Source of the DNA: Roseomonas gilardii
GTDB lineage: Bacteria > Pseudomonadota > Alphaproteobacteria > Acetobacterales > Acetobacteraceae
Assembly (NCBI RefSeq): GCF_001941945.1
Contig: NZ_CP015583.1
Coordinates: forward strand, 3,923,501-3,987,500
Direction of reading: 5' to 3'
Length of the DNA: 64,000 nucleotides
The notes under the pieces are model-generated. The model searched no databases, had not been told where the DNA came from, and saw only the letters and a program-made list of their open reading frames with translations. Position 1 is the stretch's first letter. Every line of letters begins with the position of its first letter. The position numbers were made by a program, and so were the translations under genes. This document shows, piece after piece, positions 10,132-18,168 of the stretch.

Positions 10132-10168
10132 ATTGAACGTTCCTATCCTTTCGATAGGTGTTACCTAA
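10132..10168. promoter_or_regulatory. OxyR-type binding site between katA and oxyR
   Basis: Four tetrads in the spacing known for OxyR (ATAG-N7-CTAT-N7-ATAG-N7-CTAT) are present as ATTG (10132), CTAT (10143), ATAG (10154) and CTAA (10165): 14 of 16 tetrad bases agree. The last half-site also has the internal T and A of the consensus (GTGTTAC). It sits 20 bases before oxyR and 69 before katA, suited to autoregulation and katA activation. Confidence 0.8.
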
Positions 10169-10188
10169 GAAGGGAACAGGATGGACCC

Positions 10189-11157
10189 ATGACCCCGAAC
10201 ACCTTGTCCGGCCTTTCCCTGCGCGATCTCGAATATGCCGTCACGGTCGCGGAGCTGCGCCATTTCGGCCGGGCGGCGGAACGCTGCGGCGTCAGCCAGC
10301 CGGCCCTCAGCGAGCAGATCCGCAAGCTGGAAGGGCTGCTTGGCGTCACGCTGTTCGAGAGGTCCAGCCGCCGGATCGAGCTCACCCATCAGGGGGAGAG
10401 GCTGCTGCGCCAGGCGGAGGTGGTGATCCGCGAGGCGCGCGGGCTGCTGGAAATGGCCAAGGGAGAGGCCGAGCCCCTGACCGGGCCGCTGCGCCTGGGG
10501 GTGATCGCGACGCTCGGCCCCTATTACGTGCCCTGGCTGCTGCCGGACATGCGGGCGCGCTATCCCGGCCTGAGCCTGCGCCTCCAGGAAGGGCGGACCG
10601 GCGAGCTGCTGGAAGCGCTGCAGCGCGGCACGCTCGACCTGGCGCTGGTCGCCCTGCCCTCCGGCGCGGCGGGCCTCACCGAAGCGCCGCTCTTCTTCGA
10701 GCCCTTTCAGCTCGCCTGCCCGCAGGGGCATCCGCTGCTGGACCAGGAGCGGATCGGCATCGGGGAGCTGGACGGCCAGGGGCTGCTGCTGCTGGAGGAA
10801 GGGCACTGCCTGCGGGAACAGGCGCTCTCCCTGTGCCATGTCCCCGCCGGAATGCGCGAGGCGCGCTTCGCCAGTTCGCTGGAAATGCTGCGCCACATGA
10901 TCGCGGCGGGCGAGGGCTATTCCCTCCTGCCCCTGCTGTCGCGGCGCGAAGGCACCGCGCTGGACGGGCTCATCGGCTACCGCCCCATGCGGGAACCCCG
11001 GGTCGGCCGCACCATCGGGCTGGTGTGGCGCGGCACCGACCCCCGCGGGCCGGTCTTCTCGGAACTCGCGGACGTGTTGCGGGACACCGCCCCGCCCGGA
11101 ACCGATCCGGATGGAAGCCCGGCTGAGCCGGCCGGCATCGAGCGGCAGGCGCCGTAG
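10189..11157 (+). CDS. oxyR: Peroxide-sensing LysR regulator OxyR
   Basis: A 322-residue LysR-type activator. The helix-turn-helix is at about residues 10-68 ('FGRAAERCGVSQPALSEQIR'). The redox pair is Cys207 in 'EEGHCLREQ' and Cys216 in 'LSLCHVP'. Their nine-residue spacing equals that of E. coli Cys199 and Cys208, which form the peroxide-induced disulfide. The ATG at 10189 gives the standard N-terminus; the longer in-frame reading crosses katA and is not real. Divergent from katA with an OxyR box between. The C-terminal 20 residues are Pro/Gly-rich and non-conserved. Confidence 0.96.
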   Translation: MTPNTLSGLSLRDLEYAVTVAELRHFGRAAERCGVSQPALSEQIRKLEGLLGVTLFERSSRRIELTHQGERLLRQAEVVIREARGLLEMAKGEAEPLTGPLRLGVIATLGPYYVPWLLPDMRARYPGLSLRLQEGRTGELLEALQRGTLDLALVALPSGAAGLTEAPLFFEPFQLACPQGHPLLDQERIGIGELDGQGLLLLEEGHCLREQALSLCHVPAGMREARFASSLEMLRHMIAAGEGYSLLPLLSRREGTALDGLIGYRPMREPRVGRTIGLVWRGTDPRGPVFSELADVLRDTAPPGTDPDGSPAEPAGIERQAP

Positions 11158-11195
11158 TCCGGAGGACTGGTTCGCGCGTCCGGCGTTTCGCTGTC

Positions 11196-11498
11196 CCGGG
11201 GGAAAGGCTCCGCCTTATCCCCCGGCCCCCCTATCCGCCAGGACGCTGCGCGCCCTGGACCCCATTCGTTGGTTCCTGCTGACGCTGGATCGCGCCGGAG
11301 AGCATCGCTCTCCGGCGACTGCCGGTGCCGCCAGCGCGGACAGGGTGATTTTGTTCCTCGGAGCCCCGCTGATCCACCTGCTCTCGGGGATCGAACGTCA
11401 GGCTGACGGCCGCCACGGGAGCCAGCGAAAGCCCGGGGTCCGGGGACCGGCTTCGGTCCCCGGCGGAGAGGGTGTGGGAGAGGCGGCGCCTCTCCCAC
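11196..11498 (+). repeat. Dispersed multi-hairpin intergenic repeat, copy B
   Basis: This copy lies between convergent oxyR and the cupin gene and serves as the reference. Hairpins in order: CCGGGGG/CCCCCGG arms (11196-11225); CGCCGGAGAG-CATCG-CTCTCCGGCG (11293-11317); CCGGGGACCG-GCTT-CGGTCCCCGG (11440-11463); and an 11-bp stem GTGGGAGAGGC/GCCTCTCCCAC (11474-11498). Between the first two is the conserved text CCAGGACGCTGCGCGCCCTGG, itself a short inverted repeat. No gene is seen between 11158 and 11542. Confidence 0.85.
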
Positions 11499-11542
11499 GG
11501 CGGGCAGCCACGAAGAGGAGAGGAACGGTCCGGCAGCGGTGC

Positions 11543-11911
11543 TCAGCGCCCGGGCTCGTCCGCCTGCCCTGGCTCCGGCCCGCCATGCACGGCGAGCCAG
11601 AGCGTGTCCTCATCCGGCGCGACCCAGGCGACGCGGTGGCGGCACCCCGCCGGCAACAGCACCCAGTCCCCGGGTGCGAGGCGGCGTTCCTGGCCACCGC
11701 CGAAATCCAGCACTGCCGCGCCGGACACTAGCAGCACGAATTCCGGCCAGTCCTGCTCGTACCAGCCCAGGCTCGCCGGCCCGAGGGGACCGCGCGAGGC
11801 GATGCGCTCGATCCGGGCGCCGGGCAGGTGGGCGAGGCCGGTGAAGGCCTCCTCGCCTGCCGCTGGCCGCGTCCCTTCCGCCAGCCGCCCGAAGCGCGGC
11901 GCCGGGGTCAT
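11543..11911 (-). CDS. Small single-domain cupin protein
   Basis: A 122-residue protein built almost entirely of one cupin barrel. The first conserved motif is degenerate ('WYEQDWPEFVLLVSGAAVLDFGGG'), and the second is 'LAPGDWVLLPAGCRHRVAW', with a histidine suited to metal binding. The first-motif histidines are replaced by Tyr/Gln/Trp-type residues, so metal occupancy is doubtful. The ATG at 11911 overlaps the amidase stop (ATGA), so the two are co-translated. Its biochemical role is unknown; it may be an accessory to the amidase pathway. Confidence 0.8.
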   Translation of the reverse strand: MTPAPRFGRLAEGTRPAAGEEAFTGLAHLPGARIERIASRGPLGPASLGWYEQDWPEFVLLVSGAAVLDFGGGQERRLAPGDWVLLPAGCRHRVAWVAPDEDTLWLAVHGGPEPGQADEPGR

Positions 11912-13260
11912 GCCCGCAGCGCGGCCTCGGCGCCCTGGGCCAGCGCCAGCAGCGCCCGGTCCGCCCCCCGCGCCCCTGTCAGCATCAGCCCGACCGGGGC
12001 GGTGCCGGGGGCCTGGCAGGGCAGGCTGATGGAGCAGCGGTCGAGGAAGTTGCCCACCGCCGTGTTCCGCAGCAGCAGGAGGTTCAGGCGGTTGTATTCC
12101 TCCGTCGTTTCCACCGCGGCAATCGCGGGCGGGGTGACGACGCAGGTCGGGCAGAGGAAGGCATCGAAGCCCTCGGTGCGGGCATTCGCGGCGGCGATGA
12201 TGCGCGCCCGCGCCACCTGAAGGTCGAGATAGTCCGCCGCCGTCATCGCTGCGCCCTTCTCGATACGCGCCAGCACGCGCGGGTCGTAGGCATCGCGGGC
12301 GCGCGCGATCAGCGGCGCGTGCCATGCCCAGGATTCCGCCGCCGCGAAGCCGCCCTTGGCATTGGCGGGAGGGATGTCGCGGAGTTCGGGAAAATCGATC
12401 TCCTCGATTCGCGCCCCGGCCTTCTCCAGCCTGCGCAACGCCGCATCGAAGGCTTCGGCCACGGCGGTCTCGATGCCGTCGAAGAGGAAGGTGCCGCGCG
12501 GCACGGCGAGGCGGGCACCGGACAGCGCGGCGGGGGCCGGGGCCACACCCTCCTCCTCCCCCGCCATGATCGCGTCGAGCACGGCGCAACAGGCGGCGGT
12601 GTTGGCGAGGGGACCGAGGCTGTCCAGCGAATGGCTGAGCGGCACGGTGCCCGTGAGCGGCACGCGGCTGGCGGTGGGCTTCCAGCCGACGATGCCGCAC
12701 AGCGCCGCCGGCACGCGGCAGGAGCCGCCTGTGTCGGAGCCCAGCCCGGCGAGGCCCATGCCATCCGCCACCGCCACGGCGGCGCCGGAGGAGGAGCCGC
12801 CCGGCAGGCGCCCGGTGGCGCGGTCCCAGGGCGAGCGGGGGGTGCCGTGATGCGGGTTCACGCCGAGGCCGGAGAAGGCGAATTCCACCATGTTGGTGCG
12901 GCCCAGCACCACGAAGCCGGCCCGTTCCAGCCGCGCCACGGAAGCGGCGGTGCGGGTGGCGGGCGGGGCGTCGCGCAGCGCCGTGGAGCCGGCGGTGGAG
13001 GTGACGCCCGCCTGGTCGTAGAGATCCTTGATGCTGATCGGGATGCCTGCCCAGCGCGACGGCGCCCGCCCGGCCCGGCGCAGCGCGTCCATGGCCCCGG
13101 CGGCGGCACGGGCCTGTTCCGCCTGCACCGCCACGAAGGCCCGCGCCCCTTCGCCCTCCGGCTCGGCGATCCGCGCCAGCGCGGCCTCCACCAGTTCCAG
13201 GCTGCTGGTGCGCCAGTCTGCCAGGGCCTCGGCGGCGGCCTCGATGCTGCGGTATTCCAT
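11908..13260 (-). CDS. Amidase-signature family hydrolase
   Basis: A 450-residue amidase-signature enzyme hydrolysing C-N bonds of amides. The Ser-cisSer-Lys triad is visible: Lys in 'GIPISIKDLYD' (about residue 77), the cis-Ser in 'GRLPGGSSSGAAVAVADG', and the nucleophile Ser in 'GSDTGGSCRVPAALCG'. It lacks the C-terminal domain of allophanate hydrolase and there are no GatB/GatC genes nearby, so it is a stand-alone amidase of unknown substrate. The ATG at 13260 has an AGGGG ribosome-binding sequence. It is operonic with the downstream cupin and divergent from the hydrogenase-like pair. Confidence 0.93.
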   Translation of the reverse strand: MEYRSIEAAAEALADWRTSSLELVEAALARIAEPEGEGARAFVAVQAEQARAAAGAMDALRRAGRAPSRWAGIPISIKDLYDQAGVTSTAGSTALRDAPPATRTAASVARLERAGFVVLGRTNMVEFAFSGLGVNPHHGTPRSPWDRATGRLPGGSSSGAAVAVADGMGLAGLGSDTGGSCRVPAALCGIVGWKPTASRVPLTGTVPLSHSLDSLGPLANTAACCAVLDAIMAGEEEGVAPAPAALSGARLAVPRGTFLFDGIETAVAEAFDAALRRLEKAGARIEEIDFPELRDIPPANAKGGFAAAESWAWHAPLIARARDAYDPRVLARIEKGAAMTAADYLDLQVARARIIAAANARTEGFDAFLCPTCVVTPPAIAAVETTEEYNRLNLLLLRNTAVGNFLDRCSISLPCQAPGTAPVGLMLTGARGADRALLALAQGAEAALRA

Positions 13261-13586
13261 GCTCACCCCTTCCGCCCTCGAGCGGGTTCTCTGGCCTCCG
13301 CCACCCGGCCCCGGTCGTGATGGGGGCGGGCGGGAAAGGCACGACGCCGCAGGGGAAACCCGCCCCGCCGGTTTGGCAAGGCGCCCGTGGCGCATGGGAA
13401 GGCAGCCCGGTATCGCGCGTGGGGTTGGCGGGGCGGCCGCGCACCGGAAAAGTCCCTGCCGCCCCGCGGAGGACGGTCACTTCTTCCGCAGGGCGGCACG
13501 GCAGGCCCGTGCGGCCACCTTGCCAGACGGGCGCGCCTGCCGCTTGGTGCATCCGTCCCGACCCGTCCCGGAACCTCCTGGGGTGC
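13261..13586. other. Divergent intergenic region without a gene
   Basis: These 326 bases separate the amidase start from the hydrogenase-like large subunit start. No convincing gene is seen. An imperfect inverted pair of about 21 bases, centred on TTTGGCAAG (13371-13379) and CTTGCCAGA (13519-13527), is the only structure noticed; 17 of 21 aligned positions match. Confidence 0.5.
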
Positions 13587-15182
13587 ATGACCGAAGCCGC
13601 TTCCCGCCTGATCCGTTCCGGCAGCCCGCAGAGCTGCCACCCGCATGAGCGCTACCTGCTCCGCAGCACGGACTGGGATGCCCTGCCGGAAGCGCTGCGG
13701 CAGGAGCCGGCGCTGGACCTGCTGAGCCTCTGGGCGGAGCCTGGGCTGGTCCATGCCGCCTTCCTGAAGCGCGCCCCGGAGGGCGGCACGCCGGCGCGGC
13801 TGCTGTTGGCCTCGGCGCCGCTGCGCGAGGGGCGCTTCGCGGCGTTGTCTCCCGCGCGGCCGGGCGCCGCACTGTTCGAGCGCGCGGCGCGCGACCTCTG
13901 GGGGGCCACGGCACAGGGTGAAGACGGGGCGGCCCCTGCCATCCCGGGCAGGGGCGGCGGCCTTTCCGTCCGGGTCGCCCCCGTTCCTTCCCCGGGGGTG
14001 GTCGATCCGCGCCCCTGGCTGGATCACGGCCGCTGGCTGTTCGACCGTCCCCTTTCCGCCGTGCCGGTGCGCCGGTCGGCCCCGCCACCGCAGCCGGAAT
14101 TCCGCCCGCCGCCGGAGGGCGAGGGGCTGCACCAGCTCGCCCTCGGCCCCGTGCGTGCCGGCATCGCCGAGCCCGCGCATCTGCGCCTGGACCTGATGGG
14201 CGAGCGCGTGACGCGGCTGGAAGCGCGGCTGGGCTATGCCCACAAGGGCACGCTGGGGCTGATCCGCGGCAAGTCGCCGCGCGGCGCCGCCCGTTTCGCC
14301 GCGCGCCTGTCGGGGGTGGATGCGGTGGCCCATGGCTGGGCCTTCGCCATGGCGGCGGAGGCGGCGGCCGGTCGCGCCGTTCCACCCCGCGCCACGGTGC
14401 TGCGCGGCGTGCTGGCGGAGCTGGAGCGCGTGGCGAACCACCTGGACGCCTGGGCCGCCGCCTGCCGCGCGGCGGGGGCGGGCGAATGCGCCGCGGCGGC
14501 CGCGCGCCTGCGGGAGATCCTGCGGCGGGCGCTCGGCGCCGCTTTCGGGCACCGGCTGGCCATGGATGTGGTGGTGCCGGGCGGGCTGGCGGTGGACCTG
14601 GCGCCGGAGGGGGAGGCGGCGCTGCGCGCGGCGCTGGAGGTGGCGGCGGCGGGGCTGGCGGCGCTGCCGCCTCAGCCCGCCCCGGCGGCCGAGCGCCTGG
14701 CCGGGGCTGGGCGCCTGCCGCTTCCCCTGGCGGAGCGTTTCGCGGCGGGGGGCGTGGTCGGCAGGGCCTCGGGGCGGGATTTCGATGCGCGGCGGGACCT
14801 GCCCCATGCGCCCTATGACCGGCTGGGGATTCCGCTGTCCCGGGGCGGCGACGCGGCCGCCCGGCTGGCGCTGCGGCTGGCCGAGGCGCGGGAAAGCCTG
14901 CAGCTCCTGCCCCTGTTGCTCGATGCCCTGCCGGACGGGGAGATCGCCATCCCCCTGCCGGCGCGCGCCGGGGAAGGGGTGGGCGTGGTCGAAGGGGCGC
15001 GGGGCGAGGTGCTGCACTGGCTGTCCCTGGACGGCGAGGGGCTGGTGCGGGCCTGCTTCGCCCGCGATCCGGCCTGGCTGCACTGGCCCTTGCTGGAGGC
15101 GGTGATGGAGGGGAGCGAACTGGCCGATCTCGCCCTTTGCGAGCATTCCTTCGGCCTGACCTGCAGCGGGGTGGACCTGTGA
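13587..15182 (+). CDS. Hydrogenase-4/NADH dehydrogenase-like large subunit (HyfG/NuoCD family), nickel ligands lost
   Basis: A 531-residue protein with the NuoC-like region (about 20-160) fused to a NuoD/HyfG-like region (about 185-531), the arrangement of formate-hydrogenlyase large subunits. 'RLEARLGYAHKGT' (210-222) matches the conserved R-L-x-Y-x-H-K/R-G segment. Where hydrogenases carry the first Cys-x-x-Cys nickel ligand pair (R-V-C-G-I-C), this protein reads 'RLSGVDAVAH' (240-249), so both cysteines are replaced (Ser242, Asp245). The C-terminus ends 'LCEHSFGLTCSGVDL', with two cysteines in unusual spacing. Classical H2 chemistry is therefore unlikely. The start ATG is the best available but lacks a strong ribosome-binding site. 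It is paired with the small subunit 49 bases downstream; no membrane subunits are present. Confidence 0.8.
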   Translation: MTEAASRLIRSGSPQSCHPHERYLLRSTDWDALPEALRQEPALDLLSLWAEPGLVHAAFLKRAPEGGTPARLLLASAPLREGRFAALSPARPGAALFERAARDLWGATAQGEDGAAPAIPGRGGGLSVRVAPVPSPGVVDPRPWLDHGRWLFDRPLSAVPVRRSAPPPQPEFRPPPEGEGLHQLALGPVRAGIAEPAHLRLDLMGERVTRLEARLGYAHKGTLGLIRGKSPRGAARFAARLSGVDAVAHGWAFAMAAEAAAGRAVPPRATVLRGVLAELERVANHLDAWAAACRAAGAGECAAAAARLREILRRALGAAFGHRLAMDVVVPGGLAVDLAPEGEAALRAALEVAAAGLAALPPQPAPAAERLAGAGRLPLPLAERFAAGGVVGRASGRDFDARRDLPHAPYDRLGIPLSRGGDAAARLALRLAEARESLQLLPLLLDALPDGEIAIPLPARAGEGVGVVEGARGEVLHWLSLDGEGLVRACFARDPAWLHWPLLEAVMEGSELADLALCEHSFGLTCSGVDL

Positions 15183-15231
15183 GCCCGCGCCCTGGAGCGG
15201 CCCGTGCCGCATGGCCGGAAGGAGGCGCCCG

Positions 15232-15993
15232 GTGAGCGCCCGCCTGCCCTGGTCGCGGCTGATCCGCAACCTGCTCCATGCCCCGCCGGCCGAGGCGCCG
15301 CCCAGGCCTCCGGCCGATCTGGTCGCCGCCTTGGCGGCGCAGATGACCGCCGGTGCCCATGCCCGGTTGGGCCGCAGCCTGGCGATCCGGGAGATCGATG
15401 CCGGTTCCTGCGGTGGCTGCGAGGCGGAGATCGCCGCCCTCGACGCCCCGCCCTACGAGCTGGAGCGCTTCGGCCTGCGCTTCGTGGATTCGCCACGGCA
15501 GGCCGACCTGCTGCTGGTGAGCGGCCCGGTGACGCGCAACATGGCCGAGGCGCTGCGCCGTGCCCATGCCTGCATGGCGCGCTCTGCCTGGGTGGTGGCC
15601 GTGGGCGACTGCGCGGTGGATGGCGGCTGCTTCCACACTTCCCCGGCGGTGGAGGGCGGGGTCGGGGCGGTGCTGCCGGTGGACCTGCTGATCCCCGGCT
15701 GCCCGCCGGCTCCGGAACAGGTTCTGGAAGGGCTGCTGGCGCTGCTCCAGGCAGGCGGAACCGCGCCCGCTCCGCCGCAGCCGATCGCACCCCAGGCGGC
15801 GACGCCCTGGCCCCCAGGGCAAGACGCGGAGGAGCCTTGGCAGCCGGACCCGCCCGGGCAGGCCCTGCCGCCGGAGGAAGACCTGTCGCCAGGGAAAGAC
15901 TGGCCGGCGGAAGACGCCGCCGGGGAGGATAGGGCGGACCCGCCCGGGGCGCGGCCGGATGGCAGGGACGGTCCGGGCAGCCATTCCGGCTGA
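15232..15993 (+). CDS. NuoB/HyfI-like iron-sulfur small subunit with long Pro/acidic tail
   Basis: A 253-residue partner of the preceding large subunit. Residues about 40-175 are a NuoB-type [4Fe-4S] fold: 'DAGSCGGCEAEIAALD' supplies the first cysteine pair, 'VAVGDCAVDGGCF' the third and 'IPGCPPAPEQVLEGLLAL' the fourth ligand. Residues 180-253 form a low-complexity Pro/Asp/Glu-rich tail absent from ordinary NuoB. The GTG at 15232 has GGAGG six bases upstream and is preferred over the ATG at 15211, which lacks one. The pair stands alone: amidase lies divergently upstream and nth converges downstream. Confidence 0.82.
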   Translation: MSARLPWSRLIRNLLHAPPAEAPPRPPADLVAALAAQMTAGAHARLGRSLAIREIDAGSCGGCEAEIAALDAPPYELERFGLRFVDSPRQADLLLVSGPVTRNMAEALRRAHACMARSAWVVAVGDCAVDGGCFHTSPAVEGGVGAVLPVDLLIPGCPPAPEQVLEGLLALLQAGGTAPAPPQPIAPQAATPWPPGQDAEEPWQPDPPGQALPPEEDLSPGKDWPAEDAAGEDRADPPGARPDGRDGPGSHSG

Positions 15994-16044
15994 ACCGTTC
16001 CCCCGCATCGGGCAACGCCTTTCCCGGCCGTTCCGCCCTTGGTC

Positions 16045-16096
16045 TCATCCCCTGGGGTCATCCCTGGGTCATCCCCTGGGTTCATCCGCTTGGGGG
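16045..16096. repeat. Imperfect tandem repeats of a 12-13-mer
   Basis: Four adjacent units of the type TCATCCCCTGGG, with one-base length changes (starts at about 16045, 16058, 16069 and 16082), lie in the short gap between the convergent hydrogenase-like small subunit and nth genes. No hairpin terminator is obvious in this gap. Confidence 0.8.
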
Positions 16097-16108
16097 AAGC
16101 AGCGGCGG

Positions 16109-16780
16109 TCAGGCCGTCCTGGATCGCTGCGGCGGCACGAGAACCTTGTCGCGGTAGTTGCAGAATTCGCGGGCCACGCAGCGCCAGCATTCCGGCAGCC
16201 GGGCCTTGCAGACATAGCGCCCGTGCAGGATCAGCCAATGATGCGCATCGCGCAGCCATTCCGGGGGGCAGCGCTTCAGCAGCGCCTCCTCCACCTCCCG
16301 CACATCCTTGCCGGGGGCGAGGCCGGTGCGGTTGCCCAGGCGGAAGATATGCGTGTCCACCGCCATGGCGGGCTGGTGGAAGGCGACGCTCAGCACCACG
16401 GAGGCGGTCTTGCGGCCGACGCCGGGCAGCGCCTCCAGCGCCTCGCGGCCGTCGGGCACCTCCCCGCCATGCCGGTCGAGCAGCATCTGCGACAGGGCGA
16501 CCACGTTGCGGGCCTTGCCCTGCCAGAGGCCGATGCTGCGGATGTGCCGGCCCACGCCCTCCACACCGAGGGCCACCATGGCGGCGGGATTGTCCGCCAC
16601 GGCGAAAAGGCCGCCGCGCTCCGGGTCGGTCGCCCGGTTCACCGCCGCATCGGTGGTCTGGGCGGAAAGGACCACGGCCACCAGCAGGGTGAAGGGGTTG
16701 CCGTAATGAAGCTCGGTCCGGGCGTCCGGATTGGCGTCGCGCAGGGCTTCCAGGAAGCGGATGGCCTGGGCGGGCGGCAT
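16109..16780 (-). CDS. nth: Endonuclease III (DNA glycosylase/AP lyase)
   Basis: Removes oxidised pyrimidines and cuts the abasic site. The helix-hairpin-helix 'LPGVGRKTASVVL' contains the catalytic lysine, 'AVDTHIFRLGNR' the catalytic aspartate, and the C-terminus the iron-sulfur loop C-x6-C-x2-C-x5-C ('CKARLPECWRCVAREFC'). The ATG at 16780 gives 223 residues, near the usual 211. A GTG at 16888 would add an Arg/Pro-rich leader of 36 residues and cannot be excluded, since GGAGG abuts the ATG without proper spacing. A second, divergent family member is at 57000-57698. Confidence 0.94.
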   Translation of the reverse strand: MPPAQAIRFLEALRDANPDARTELHYGNPFTLLVAVVLSAQTTDAAVNRATDPERGGLFAVADNPAAMVALGVEGVGRHIRSIGLWQGKARNVVALSQMLLDRHGGEVPDGREALEALPGVGRKTASVVLSVAFHQPAMAVDTHIFRLGNRTGLAPGKDVREVEEALLKRCPPEWLRDAHHWLILHGRYVCKARLPECWRCVAREFCNYRDKVLVPPQRSRTA

Positions 16781-16918
16781 CCTCCGGGCCCGGCGCGGCT
16801 CCCCCGCCGTGCCATGCAGGGCGGTGGCGCGGCGGCGGGCAGGCCGGGGCCGGGCGGCAGGCGGCTTTTCGGAGGATTCGGCTGGCACGGCGACTTCGCT
16901 AGCCTATCTTTCCCCACC

Positions 16919-17467
16919 ATGACAGTGGAAGCGCCCATCGGGGAGGCCCCGCGCCTGGAGGAGCCCGTGCTCTTCGAGGCCGTCAGCGTGCCGCCCCGCT
17001 CCTGGACGCCGCGGGGCTTCCTGGTGCTGGCGCTGCTCCTGGGCTCGGCGGCGGCGGCGCTCTGCGTGGTGTTCTTCCTGCTGGGCGCCTGGCCCATCCT
17101 GGGCTTCATGGGGATCGAGATCCCGCTGGTGCTGGCGCTCATGGCGCTGCACCACCGGCGTTCCGGCCGGGTGTCGGAGATCCTGTCCCTGACGGCGGAC
17201 CGGCTGCGGGTCCGGCGCACCGACGCCTGGGGAAGACGGGAGGAGTTCCTGCTCCAGCCCTACTGGACCCGGGTGGAACTGCTCAGCCACCCAGGCTCGG
17301 CCGGGCGTCTCCGGCTTCTGTCCCGCGGCCGGGGGATCGAGATCGGCCGCTGTCTTTCAGGCGATGACAAGCGGGATCTGGCGCGGGCCCTGGAGGCGGC
17401 CTTGTGCCGCTACCGGGAGCCCCGCTTCGACAACCCCCAACTCCTGGATTCCCGGTTCCGGAACTGA
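16919..17467 (+). CDS. DUF2244-type integral membrane protein
   Basis: A 182-residue protein with two adjacent membrane helices (about residues 35-60 and 62-80), a short linker, and a C-terminal cytoplasmic domain of mostly strands ('LSLTADRLRVRRTDAWGRRE'). This layout, plus a basic patch after the second helix, matches the DUF2244 family found widely in alphaproteobacteria, whose function is not established. It is divergent from nth with only about 140 bases between, and converges on the XRE regulator gene. Confidence 0.8.
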   Translation: MTVEAPIGEAPRLEEPVLFEAVSVPPRSWTPRGFLVLALLLGSAAAALCVVFFLLGAWPILGFMGIEIPLVLALMALHHRRSGRVSEILSLTADRLRVRRTDAWGRREEFLLQPYWTRVELLSHPGSAGRLRLLSRGRGIEIGRCLSGDDKRDLARALEAALCRYREPRFDNPQLLDSRFRN

Positions 17468-17506
17468 GATCCGCATGGCCTGAGCGCAGGGACGGGCATG
17501 GCGTTC

Positions 17507-17540
17507 AGGCGATGCTGGCAACCCCCGCCGGGGGTCGCCT
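17507..17540. terminator. Hairpin between convergent DUF2244 gene and XRE regulator
   Basis: ACCCCC-GCC-GGGGGT (17521-17535) is enclosed by AGGCGA and TCGCCT (17507-17512, 17535-17540), forming a two-part stem between two convergent genes. Confidence 0.55.
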
Positions 17541-17983
17541 CAGTCGACCGGGGCGAGGCTCTTGATCAGGTCGAAGACCCGCTTGCGCACGGCCGGTTCC
17601 GTGATGCGGTAATAGGCGCGCACCAGTTCCAGCGTCTCACGCCGGTTCAGCGTGTCGTCCTCGAAGCCTTCCTGCCCCTCGGCGAAGCCGGCCAGCCGCG
17701 TGCGGTTGCCGCCGCCCAGGGCATCGGGCATGTCGTCGAAGAAGAAGCCGATCGGCACGTCCAGCACGCGCGCGATGTCGAACAGGCGGGATGCGCCGAT
17801 CCGGTTCACGCCACGTTCGTATTTCTGGACCTGCTGAAAGGTGAGGCCCAGCGCCTCGCCCAGCTTCTCCTGGCTCATGCCCAGCAGGGTGCGCCGCAAG
17901 CGGACACGCCCCCCCACATGGACATCGATGGGGCTGGGGCGATGCTCTCGCTCAGTACGCTCCGCCGGCTCGTCCCTCGACAT
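17540..17983 (-). CDS. XRE-family DNA-binding regulator (PraR/PhrR-like)
   Basis: A 147-residue repressor-type protein. Residues about 17-85 form a Cro/C1 helix-turn-helix ('VRLRRTLLGMSQEKLGEALG' then 'TFQQVQKYERGVNRIGASRL'), followed by 'IARVLDVPIGFFFDDMP' and a C-terminal helical region ending 'FDLIKSLAPVD'. This pattern is typical of the alphaproteobacterial PraR/PhrR group. GGAGA precedes the ATG at 17983. It lies downstream of lnt on the same strand; in other alphaproteobacteria a similar regulator often sits next to lnt, which supports the assignment. Targets unknown. Confidence 0.87.
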   Translation of the reverse strand: MSRDEPAERTEREHRPSPIDVHVGGRVRLRRTLLGMSQEKLGEALGLTFQQVQKYERGVNRIGASRLFDIARVLDVPIGFFFDDMPDALGGGNRTRLAGFAEGQEGFEDDTLNRRETLELVRAYYRITEPAVRKRVFDLIKSLAPVD

Positions 17984-18168
17984 CTGACCGTTCTCCAATT
18001 TCCCGTTCGGCCGGCTCTTGCCAGGCACAACATCCGTACGACGGCGCGTTTCCTGGGCGTCTCGGGCGAAGGCTATCGACTGCACCATGGAGCGGCTGCC
18101 CCCTCTGTTCTCTCTATAACCTGCGATTGCAGAAAGAATTTGTCAACTCTTTTGAGATTTCTCTTTTT

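Noticed and set aside
8329..10188. Upstream in-frame extension of oxyR across katA
   Set aside because: Would overlap the whole catalase gene; the LysR fold begins at 10189.
11111..11731. Open frame across repeat copy B, similar to frames across copies C and D (shared 'LRALDPIRW' words)
   Set aside because: The similarity comes from the DNA repeat; frames are not maintained between copies and stems explain the conservation.
13477..16008. Long minus-strand frame opposite the hydrogenase-like pair
   Set aside because: Arg/Pro-rich low-complexity shadow; cysteine cluster motifs and a ribosome-binding site are on the plus strand.
16884..16901. Possible sigma-54 promoter before the DUF2244 gene (GGCACG...TTCGC)
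   Set aside because: GG-to-GC spacing is 12 rather than the required 10 bases.
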